The notes under the pieces: generated by a model
Database searches by the model: none
The model's input: only the letters and a program-made list of their open reading frames with translations
Told to the model about the DNA's origin: nothing
Made by a program: the position numbers and the translations under genes
Shown: in pieces, positions 6,874-13,461 of the stretch
How positions within the stretch are numbered: the first letter of the stretch is position 1
Layout of the letters: every line of letters starts with the position of its first letter
Assembly (NCBI GenBank): GCA_041855385.1
Contig: JBHAEC010000118.1
Span: 1-15,078, forward strand
DNA length: 15,078 nucleotides
Reading direction: 5' to 3'
Source: JBHAEC01 sp041855385
GTDB taxonomy: Bacteria > Bacillota > Negativicutes > Veillonellales > Veillonellaceae

Positions 6874-8020
6874 GAAAAAAGTTGACCGCAGTGTATTGCT
6901 TGAGAAAAGGGAAGAACGTCGTCGTAAAGCGGCAAAACCTATTGTAAAGCTTGCGGACACCTCTTTGAAGCCCAAGAAGAAAGCTCCGTCTATAATGGAA
7001 CGGATTGCTTTGCTTTGGGCACATGACATTGCTATAGACTTAGGGACGGCCAATGTGCTGATTTATGTGCGTGGTAAAGGGATTGTTCTCAATGAACCCA
7101 GTTATGTGGCAAAACATAAAAAAACTAATGAAATCATTGCTGTAGGTGAAGCGGCAAAAAAAATGTTGGGGCGGACGCCGACAGATATAGAAGTAATAAG
7201 ACCGCTTAGGCAAGGAGTTATTGACGATTATGATATGACGGAGTATATGCTTCGGTATTTCATAAAGCAGGCACTGAAGGGAACTAACTGGATTAGGCCA
7301 AGGGTCATGATATCTGTGCCTTCCGGAATTACAGCGGTTGAAAAAAGAGCCGTTTTAGAGGCTTCTTTGCAGGCCGGAGCAAGAAAGACGGTTCTTGTTG
7401 AAGAGCCGCTAGCGGCCGCACTTGGAACAGGTATTGATGAAGCAAAAGCTCCGGGAGCCATGGTAGTTGACGTTGGAGGAGGAACTACAGATATTGCCGT
7501 GCTGAGCAATACGGGGGTAGTGGTGAGTGAGTCTTTGCGCATTGGAAGCGACGATTTTGATGAAGCCTTGATTTTCTATATGAAAAAAAGGAAGAAAGTA
7601 ATCATCGGAAATCGTTCGGCTGAAGAACTGAAGATCGCTATCGGAACTGCAGATAGAAAGGCCGTGCCGAAGGAAGCACAGGTGCGCGGAAGAGACTTGG
7701 TAACAGGCTTACCCAAAGCGGTCACCGTTACATCCAAAGAAGTACAAAAGGCACTGGAAGACCCCATCCAGCTCATTGTTGAGAGGGTAAAGGCGGTGCT
7801 GGAAAAAACGCCACCGGAATTGGTGGCGGAGATTGTGGATCACGGTATCTTAATTACAGGAGGTGGAGCCTTGCTGGAAGGATTTGATCGGCTTTTGACC
7901 AGATCAATAGGGGTTCCGGTTTACTTGTCGGATACACCTATGTACTCTGTAGTTATGGGAGCCGGACGTGCATTAAAAGAAATGGAAAAATTTCAAGATA
8001 CATTGGTAGAGCTGGAGTAG
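6863..8020 (+). CDS. mreB: Rod shape-determining actin homologue MreB (possible basic N-terminal extension)
   Basis: Actin-like ATPase that forms membrane-bound filaments and guides sidewall peptidoglycan synthesis. From ATG 6863 it has 385 residues. The actin fold starts at AIDLGTANVLIYV (phosphate 1, Asp59); VEEPLAAALG and VVDVGGGTTDIAVLS (phosphate 2, Asp203) follow, and ITGGGALLEG near residues 331-340 is the adenosine motif. The start is uncertain. ATG 6863 overlaps murA by 11 bases, fitting coupling, but adds about 44 residues very rich in Lys and Arg. ATG 6995 (MERIALLWAHD) gives 341 residues, the usual MreB length, with a hydrophobic N-terminal helix suited to membrane binding. Neither has a good ribosome site. 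The frame is open and biased to basic codons between the two, so I keep the longer form. Confidence 0.92.
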   Translation: MKNKKKVDRSVLLEKREERRRKAAKPIVKLADTSLKPKKKAPSIMERIALLWAHDIAIDLGTANVLIYVRGKGIVLNEPSYVAKHKKTNEIIAVGEAAKKMLGRTPTDIEVIRPLRQGVIDDYDMTEYMLRYFIKQALKGTNWIRPRVMISVPSGITAVEKRAVLEASLQAGARKTVLVEEPLAAALGTGIDEAKAPGAMVVDVGGGTTDIAVLSNTGVVVSESLRIGSDDFDEALIFYMKKRKKVIIGNRSAEELKIAIGTADRKAVPKEAQVRGRDLVTGLPKAVTVTSKEVQKALEDPIQLIVERVKAVLEKTPPELVAEIVDHGILITGGGALLEGFDRLLTRSIGVPVYLSDTPMYSVVMGAGRALKEMEKFQDTLVELE

Positions 8021-8057
8021 GGGACTTTAGCTTTATGTGAGTGAAGGCGTATGTGGG

Positions 8058-8133
8058 GCATATTTTGTTGAATCCATTGTAAGTGGTTGTTGCTGTTTGT
8101 AATCGGATACAGACAAAATATGCTCTTTTATTT
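8058..8133 (+). terminator. Candidate terminator after mreB
   Basis: GCATATTTTGT (8058-8068) pairs perfectly with 8113-8123, and the stem continues inward (TGAATCC 8069-8075 with GGATACA 8105-8111) with one mismatch and a two-base bulge, enclosing a loop of 29 bases. TCTTTTATTT follows at 8124-8133. It looks like an AT-rich intrinsic terminator. A weak promoter-like pair, TTGTAA 8097-8102 and TATGCT 8119-8124 with 16 bases between, overlaps its right arm and could start transcription of the next gene. Confidence 0.5.
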
Positions 8134-8154
8134 GCTGGAAATGTGAGGAAACGT

Positions 8155-9483
8155 ATGCGTTCTTGTATAAATAAAGCGATAATGCTACTGGTGTTCTTAG
8201 TGGCGGAGGGAGGTTTTTTGGTAGAGGCGGCAACAGAACTAACGGGGATTCGTGCATTTAATGATGTAGGACATACTCGTATAGTACTGGATTTAAAGGA
8301 GAGACCTTCCTATTGGGATGTAGATTATAATACAAAAAATGCCGTTTTAAAGCTGCTTTTACCGGAAACTAAAAATATGAACAAGAATCCCATCCAATAT
8401 AGCGGAAAAGCAGGGGTTCTAAAAGGAATGAGTATCAACAGTGAGTCCGATGGAGGATTGGTTATAGAAATGCAAGCCAAGCAGTCGGTTATGCATAGCC
8501 TCTTTCTCTTATCGAATCCGGAGAGAATGGTCGTAGACCTGTTTACCAACTATGAGCAAAAGACAACAACCCCGCTTACGGAAGAGGTAAACTTTACGAG
8601 GTGGGAAAAAAGCAGCCCCATGGGACGCCTTAAAATTTATGTGGGGCAAATTAAACCTCAGGGTAAGATGGCGGTGTTGAGAAAAAATAGCGCAGTTCCT
8701 ATGAAACAAATAGCAGCTGCTACAGCTTATCCTCTTGTCTTAAGCGGCTACGAAGAAAAGGAGCCTGTTTTTTTGGGGAATAATGTACCCGGTACTGAAC
8801 GGATGGGGATGTTTTCCCAGGGGCAGTCTTTTTCTCTGAAGGAGAAAGCTCCGCGTATTACAGCTACGATCGGTAAAATTACGGTTTCCGTTGATAAGAT
8901 AAACGGACCGCGCGGCGCCGATGAGCTCGTTTTATATAACAGTGGACAAGGCAATGCGACGGGGACCAACGGATATGGTAAAGAAGTGGTACTGCGAGGC
9001 GAAAAAGTTGTGCGTTTAGGAAAAGGCAATATAACTATTGGTAAGGATGAAATTGTTTTATCAGGACATGGCAATAAAGCAAAGCTTTTATCCTCCGTAA
9101 AAGTGGGTGATCGCATTGTTCTACGCATGGCGCAAGATGAAAAAGAGTATGTTCCCAACAGTCCACAAATGATGGGGAGACTTGTTATTAAAAATGGGGA
9201 GATATTGATTCCGGGCAAAAATGATGAAGATAGGAGCACAAAAAGCTTTTTAGGTATTACAAGCCAAGGTGATGCGGTAGTAGCTGTGGTGGAAGGATGG
9301 ACAGCCGGATCTATCGGGATGAATAAGGCGGAAGCATCAGAGCTTCTCCTTTCTATAGGTGTAGTGGATGCTATTGAACTCTTGAGTCATGGCAATGCTG
9401 AACTTTATGTAAACGGATCAAGAGTAAATCAGTTGGGAGACCGTAAGGAAAGTCAATTTGTTTCGGCAGTGGCATTTAGCTGA
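8155..9483 (+). CDS. Exported AMIN-domain protein with degenerate phosphodiester glycosidase-like domain
   Basis: 442 residues. Residues 1-26 form a signal peptide (basic MRSCINK, hydrophobic core, VEAA). Residues 28-130 fit the AMIN domain (TGIRAF, TRIVLDL, RMVVDLF), which in cell wall amidases and secretins binds peptidoglycan. Residues 240-442 follow the phosphodiester glycosidase (NAGPA-like) pattern: INGPRGADELVLYN at 249-262, TGTNGYGKEVVLR, VLSGHG at 301-306, VKVGDRIVL at 315-323 and a C-terminal YVNGSRVNQ at 418-426. The usual active motif D-G-G-G-S-S is replaced by LSHGNA (410-415), the usual DGR by EGW (380-382), and the N-terminal NGGFF is not found. It is thus probably a binding protein, not an enzyme. 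GAGGAA at 8145-8150 supports ATG 8155. The domain match is from memory of family consensus. Confidence 0.75.
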   Translation: MRSCINKAIMLLVFLVAEGGFLVEAATELTGIRAFNDVGHTRIVLDLKERPSYWDVDYNTKNAVLKLLLPETKNMNKNPIQYSGKAGVLKGMSINSESDGGLVIEMQAKQSVMHSLFLLSNPERMVVDLFTNYEQKTTTPLTEEVNFTRWEKSSPMGRLKIYVGQIKPQGKMAVLRKNSAVPMKQIAAATAYPLVLSGYEEKEPVFLGNNVPGTERMGMFSQGQSFSLKEKAPRITATIGKITVSVDKINGPRGADELVLYNSGQGNATGTNGYGKEVVLRGEKVVRLGKGNITIGKDEIVLSGHGNKAKLLSSVKVGDRIVLRMAQDEKEYVPNSPQMMGRLVIKNGEILIPGKNDEDRSTKSFLGITSQGDAVVAVVEGWTAGSIGMNKAEASELLLSIGVVDAIELLSHGNAELYVNGSRVNQLGDRKESQFVSAVAFS

Positions 9484-9495
9484 AGAAACTAGCCG

Positions 9496-9524
9496 TGGAC
9501 TAAGTTTATTCTTTTTAGTATAAT
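9496..9524 (+). promoter_or_regulatory. Promoter of the secreted lipoyl-like / S55 gene pair
   Basis: TGGACT at 9496-9501 (4 of 6) and a perfect TATAAT at 9519-9524 are separated by 17 bases. The start would lie near 9531, about 44 bases before the ATG at 9575. A 5-bp hairpin (GCAGA/TCTGC, 9531-9556) lies in the leader. Confidence 0.65.
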
Positions 9525-9574
9525 CAAGGTGCAGAGAGAGTTGTTTTTGTTTCTGCAGAAAGAAGAGGAAAAAG

Positions 9575-9868
9575 ATGAAAAGAAAGATAAAAGCCCTCAT
9601 TATGACAGTTGTTATGGCTTTATCCGGATTAGTTTCGGTGAGCGCCGCATCGGTGGCACATGTAACATCTGTATCCGGCGTAGTGGAATCGACGGCTGTG
9701 GTGGGGCAGACAGTAAAAGAGGGGGATGTTTTGGTGACAGTTCAGAGCTTAGTGGGGCCTGTTCCCGCTGCTCGTGCCACCGTTAACGGCGTTGTTGTGT
9801 CGCTGGCAGTAACAGCCGGTACGACTGTATCTCAAGGACAGGAAGTAGCTGTTGTTGAGGCGAAATAA
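9575..9868 (+). CDS. Small secreted protein with a biotinyl/lipoyl-like domain lacking the attachment lysine
   Basis: 97 residues. Residues 1-24 are a signal peptide (MKRKIK, a hydrophobic stretch, then SVSA/A). The rest shows the two-fold beta pattern of biotinyl/lipoyl domains: GQTVKEGDVLVTVQS at 44-58 and NGVVVSLAVTAGTTVSQGQEV at 71-91. The attachment motif EAMKM is replaced by QSLVG, so no biotin or lipoate can be bound. Similar hybrid domains occur in the periplasmic adaptors of efflux pumps, but here the domain stands alone. GAGGA at 9565-9569 precedes the ATG. The S55 gene starts 14 bases after the stop, so the two are co-transcribed. The role is unknown; acting as a partner or scaffold of the S55 protein is a guess from context. 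Confidence 0.72.
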   Translation: MKRKIKALIMTVVMALSGLVSVSAASVAHVTSVSGVVESTAVVGQTVKEGDVLVTVQSLVGPVPAARATVNGVVVSLAVTAGTTVSQGQEVAVVEAK

Positions 9869-9882
9869 AAGGAGGAAAAGGC

Positions 9883-11775
9883 ATGTTTTATAACGTGTTG
9901 CGCCAGCAGGCGAAGGGTTTGCTGGCGCTTTTCCTTTACTGTTCCATTATTACATCGGCAGAAGCGGTAGAATTTATGCCTGTTTCCGAGGTGAAAACGG
10001 GAATGGAAGGGATTGCAAAAACAGTAGTGGTGGGAGATGAAATTTCCACTTTTAACGTAGAAATTTTAGGCGTAATGAAGGATAGAGGGCCGTCAGGCGA
10101 TCTGATTTTGGCGCGCTTTTCCGGCCCTGTTATGGACACCTATGGCGGTATTGCTCACGGGATGAGCGGCAGCCCCGTGTATATTGATGGGAAACTGGTG
10201 GGAGCCGTTGCCTACGGATGGGGATTTGCCGATGCAAAGGTGGGGATGATTACACCTATTGAAGATATGGTTAAGCTCTGGAATATTCCTTATGAGAAAG
10301 ATCTTCCTAAACCCTGGAAGGGGGACGGAGAAATTATCCCTATTGCTACGCCATTGATGGCATATGGCTTTGATGAAGCCTCTTTGGATTTTATGAAGAC
10401 TAAACTTAAGTCTTATAATTTTGTTACCTATAATACGGCTTCGGGTACCGGTGATGATGTGCAAAAAACATTGGAACCGGGTGGATCGGTGGCTGCATTA
10501 TTGGTCAATGGGGATTTAAAGCTTGGTGCTATCGGAACAGTAACGCATGTGGATGGCGATCATGTTGTGGCCTTTGGACACTCCTTTTTAAAGAGAGGCG
10601 CCATGGACTACTTCATGCATAACGCTCATATTTTTACTGTTGTGAAGAGCTATCAGTCTTCGTTCAAATTGGGGTCAATGGGTGCTCTGGTGGGAGGAAT
10701 TACAGAGGATAGGGGAGCCGGAATAGCCGGAATTACGGGAAAACCTGTTTTATCTGTCCCTGTGCGCATGACTTTTTTGGATAAAGATACGGGAAGCCGT
10801 CGCAACGTGGCTGTAAATGTCGTAGAGGATGAAGAATTGACTCCTGCTTTAGCGGCGACGTCTATTTACTCTTTCCTGAATAAAACGCTTGATCGATCGG
10901 GAGAAGGAACTGCAAAAATAACTTTGCATTTAGAAAATGGAAATAAATATGAACCTCTGAAGAGAACAAATATGTTTTATTCGTCTTCTGATATTGCCGA
11001 AAAGAGTGTGGACGAGCTGTACAATATCATTGATATCCTTATGAATAATACGTATGTACCCTATGAGGTGACTGACATAAAGGTAGACGTGGAAGTGACG
11101 AAGGAGCGGGAAACGGCAGCTATAGTAGATGCTAGTGCGAGCCCTGCAATAGTTTCTCCCGGTGATGATATCTATGTGAAAGTGAAGCTTCGTCCCTTTA
11201 GAGGTAAAGAGGTTGAGAAGGATTTAACTTTTACCGTTCCGAAGGATCAACCTTTAGGTAAAATGACCCTGGAAATTCGTGGTGGGGGAGTGGTTCCTTT
11301 GCCATACCTTATTGAAAAACAAAAATACAACTTAACGGATGAAATTATTCGGCGTATAAAGGTGTATAAAGACTTTGATGAGTTTTACAAAACGCTGAGG
11401 AAGACAGACACCAACAACGAACTTGTGGTAGAAATTTTGGAAGAAGGCGTCAGTATGGTGGATGAAGATGGCGAAAGCGATAGTAAAAAGGCAAAATTGC
11501 AAGAGGTAGAAAAGAAACCGTGGCCGGGGGATATACATAAGCCGGAAAAATCTACTCCTGACAAGGGGGATGATGAAGAAGCTGTCAGCAAGCTGGTAAC
11601 AGAGTATGTAATCAGTGGAGACGGTCAGATCTCCATTGAGGTGGTGGCACCTGAAAAGAAAGAAAAAGCATTGTTAAGACTTGCTAAAGAGCGTACTCAA
11701 GAAAAGAAGGCGGTTATTTCGGAAATTGTGACGGATAAAGCCGTAAAAGAATCGAAAGAAGAAAAGGCAAAGTAA
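9883..11775 (+). CDS. Exported SpoIVB/S55-type peptidase domain protein, domain halves permuted
   Basis: 630 residues. Residues 1-28 are a signal peptide (hydrophobic GLLALFLYCSII, then SAEA). The family hallmark GMSGSPVYIDGKLVGAVAYG lies at residues 93-112, with Ser95 the likely nucleophile, followed by MITPIEDM at 122-129. A second block, LGAIGTVTHVDGD then VAFGHSF (His233) and FKLGSMGALVGG, corresponds to the part that comes first in SpoIVB. The halves are therefore in swapped order. The acidic member of the triad is not clear. Residues ~300-480 look like beta-rich domains; from ~520 the tail is highly charged (Lys/Glu). GGAGG at 9871-9875 supports the start. It may be a periplasmic protease or a non-proteolytic scaffold; sporulation cannot be inferred from it. 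Confidence 0.8.
   Translation: MFYNVLRQQAKGLLALFLYCSIITSAEAVEFMPVSEVKTGMEGIAKTVVVGDEISTFNVEILGVMKDRGPSGDLILARFSGPVMDTYGGIAHGMSGSPVYIDGKLVGAVAYGWGFADAKVGMITPIEDMVKLWNIPYEKDLPKPWKGDGEIIPIATPLMAYGFDEASLDFMKTKLKSYNFVTYNTASGTGDDVQKTLEPGGSVAALLVNGDLKLGAIGTVTHVDGDHVVAFGHSFLKRGAMDYFMHNAHIFTVVKSYQSSFKLGSMGALVGGITEDRGAGIAGITGKPVLSVPVRMTFLDKDTGSRRNVAVNVVEDEELTPALAATSIYSFLNKTLDRSGEGTAKITLHLENGNKYEPLKRTNMFYSSSDIAEKSVDELYNIIDILMNNTYVPYEVTDIKVDVEVTKERETAAIVDASASPAIVSPGDDIYVKVKLRPFRGKEVEKDLTFTVPKDQPLGKMTLEIRGGGVVPLPYLIEKQKYNLTDEIIRRIKVYKDFDEFYKTLRKTDTNNELVVEILEEGVSMVDEDGESDSKKAKLQEVEKKPWPGDIHKPEKSTPDKGDDEEAVSKLVTEYVISGDGQISIEVVAPEKKEKALLRLAKERTQEKKAVISEIVTDKAVKESKEEKAK
9900..9932 (+). promoter_or_regulatory. 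GC-rich hairpin with T-tract inside the start of the S55 gene
   Basis: GCGCCAGCA (9900-9908) pairs perfectly with TGCTGGCGC (9920-9928) around an 11-base loop, and TTTT follows directly (9929-9932, then CCTTT). It looks like an intrinsic terminator but lies in codons 6-17, within the signal peptide. It could lower expression of the long S55 gene relative to the small gene before it, or simply reflect coding sequence. Confidence 0.35.
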
Positions 11776-11782
11776 TGCTTGG

Positions 11783-11825
11783 GGGCATTTGTCGGGGGAT
11801 TTTCCGGCAAGTGCCCTTTGTTTTT
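11783..11825 (+). terminator. Intrinsic terminator after the S55 gene
   Basis: A 13-bp stem with two G-U pairs (11783-11795 with 11804-11816) closes an 8-base loop and is followed by TTTGTTTTT. It separates the exported-protein genes from the mla operon, which has its own promoter downstream. Confidence 0.82.
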
Positions 11826-11868
11826 CCGGAGAAATCCTTAAAAACACGCCTATTTCCTTGTGGTACTG

Positions 11869-11898
11869 ATGACAACACTTAGGGTTTTGTGATAAAAT
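11869..11898 (+). promoter_or_regulatory. Promoter of the mlaEFD operon
   Basis: ATGACA at 11869-11874 (5 of 6) and TAAAAT at 11893-11898 (5 of 6) are 18 bases apart, with TG one base ahead of the -10. Transcription would begin near 11905, very close to the first codon positions of mlaE. Confidence 0.65.
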
Positions 11899-11928
11899 TA
11901 AAAGAGTATGAAAAAGGAGGAAAACCCT

Positions 11929-12687
11929 TTGTCTTTTGTAGAACGGATAGGTCAATTTGTCGTGAAAGTGTGCTCACAAGTAGGGGATGCCATGATTTTG
12001 TTATGGCTCACACTGAAGCAAATAAAGTTCATAAATTGGCATCGCACTTTATTTCAAATGGCTCATTTGGGAGTGGATTCGCTGCCTATCGTCAGCCTTA
12101 CGCTTTTGTTTGCCGGGGCCGTTATGACTTTGCAAATGGCAGATACTTTGGTAAAATACGGCGCCCAGGGGACCATAGGCGGTATTATTTCAGTTGCCAT
12201 GAGTCGAGAGTTAGGTCCTATTTTGGTAGGTGTGGTCTTGGCGGGGCGCGTAGGAGCAGCTATTACGGCAGAACTGGGTACCATGAGGGTTACAGAGCAA
12301 ATTGATGCACTTCGTGTAATGGCTACCGATCCCATTGCATATTTGATTGTTCCCCGCTTGGCAGCATGTATGATTATGGTTCCCATGTTGGCCTTTTACG
12401 GAGTGCTTATTGGGGTTGCGGGAGGTTATGTAGTAGCTCTTATGGAAGGAATCCCAGGACACACTTTTGTTAACTCCATTAATCTTTTTACGGAAGAATC
12501 CGACTTGGTATATGGACTGATTAAGGCCAGCGTTTTTGGCGGAGTCATTGCACTTGTGGGATGTTATAAAGGCATGAATACACAATTGGGGGCGGAAGGA
12601 GTCGGCATGGCTACCACAAGCTCCGTTGTGACAAGTATTATTATCATTTTTGTTCTTAATTATTTTTTGTCCGCATTACTCTTTTAA
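11929..12687 (+). CDS. mlaE: Phospholipid ABC transporter permease MlaE
   Basis: 252 residues, inner-membrane permease of the Mla/MCE lipid transport system. An amphipathic N-terminal helix precedes about five hydrophobic segments (around 50-70, 82-112, 138-172, 200-215 and 232-252). The family core reads MSRELGPILVGVVLAGRVGA at 91-110 followed by AELGTMRVTEQIDAL (114-128), the part that contacts the ATPase. Start choice: AGGAGG at 11915-11920 lies 8 bases before TTG 11929, whose product begins MSFVERIG. The in-frame ATG at 11908 would place this ribosome site inside the gene and lies only a few bases from the predicted transcription start. It is followed by mlaF after 9 bases. No MlaB (STAS) gene is present between or beside them. 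Confidence 0.94.
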   Translation: MSFVERIGQFVVKVCSQVGDAMILLWLTLKQIKFINWHRTLFQMAHLGVDSLPIVSLTLLFAGAVMTLQMADTLVKYGAQGTIGGIISVAMSRELGPILVGVVLAGRVGAAITAELGTMRVTEQIDALRVMATDPIAYLIVPRLAACMIMVPMLAFYGVLIGVAGGYVVALMEGIPGHTFVNSINLFTEESDLVYGLIKASVFGGVIALVGCYKGMNTQLGAEGVGMATTSSVVTSIIIIFVLNYFLSALLF

Positions 12688-12696
12688 GAGGTTTTT

Positions 12697-13461
12697 ATGA
12701 TTGAAGTACAAGACATAACGGTTGCCTATGAGGATAAAGTTGTCTTAAACAAATTAAACTTGACCGTATATGATGGAGAAACTCTGGTTATACTTGGCGG
12801 TAGCGGATCAGGAAAGAGTACGCTTCTTCGACTTATTATAGGGCTTGGAAAGCCTACATCAGGGAGAATTCTCATTGACGGAGTGGATATAACGGCTTTG
12901 TCAGAGGATGAAATTAATAAAGTGAGAAGAAAGATGGGAATGGTGTTTCAATACTCTGCTTTGTTTGACTCCATGACAGTTAAGGAGAATGTGGCTTTTG
13001 GGCTTCGCCAGCATACAAATTTGGGAGAAGCGGAAATTGACCATATTGCAAAGCGCAAGCTTCGCATGGTGGGCCTTTCGGGGAGAGAAAACTACATGCC
13101 TCGTGAATTGTCGGGAGGCATGAAAAAACGAGTCAGCTTGGCTAGAGCCATTGCTCTTGACCCTAAGATTATTCTTTACGATGAGCCTACGTCAGGACTC
13201 GATCCTATTACTTCAGAGGTTATTAATCGACTGATTTTAAGTATGAAGAAGCATTTTGATTGTACTTCGCTGGTGGTAACTCATGATATGAATTCAGCAT
13301 TTCGCATAGCCGATAGAATTGCTCTTTTGGATGAAGGCGCTTTTGTTGAGGTTTCTGAAAAAGAAAAGTTCAAAAATTCCACCAATGGGAGAGTACAACA
13401 GTTTATACATGGTTGGAAGCGACCGGGAAAAGAAGCGGTTAGCGGAGGGGAAAGACAATGA
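12697..13461 (+). CDS. mlaF: Phospholipid ABC transporter ATP-binding protein MlaF
   Basis: 254 residues, the cytoplasmic ATPase that powers MlaE. All nucleotide-binding motifs are present: Walker A GGSGSGKST at 34-42, Q-loop Gln85, signature LSGGMKKR at 138-145, Walker B IILYDEP at 158-164, the D-loop SGLDP at 166-170, and the switch His196 in VVTHDM. The Mla-type signature with GGMKKRVSLARA matches this subfamily rather than amino-acid importers. AAGAGG at 12686-12691 overlaps the mlaE stop and supports ATG 12697. Its stop overlaps the mlaD start (ATGA at 13458-13461), so translation is coupled. Confidence 0.95.
   Translation: MIEVQDITVAYEDKVVLNKLNLTVYDGETLVILGGSGSGKSTLLRLIIGLGKPTSGRILIDGVDITALSEDEINKVRRKMGMVFQYSALFDSMTVKENVAFGLRQHTNLGEAEIDHIAKRKLRMVGLSGRENYMPRELSGGMKKRVSLARAIALDPKIILYDEPTSGLDPITSEVINRLILSMKKHFDCTSLVVTHDMNSAFRIADRIALLDEGAFVEVSEKEKFKNSTNGRVQQFIHGWKRPGKEAVSGGERQ

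Noticed and set aside
9529..9786. Alternative + strand frame over the lipoyl-like gene
   Set aside because: The translation is Gly/Cys/Arg-rich with no family pattern, whereas the other frame gives a signal peptide, ribosome site and domain.
11889..12305. Alternative + strand frame over the mlaE start
   Set aside because: It is a shadow of mlaE, whose own frame has permease motifs throughout.
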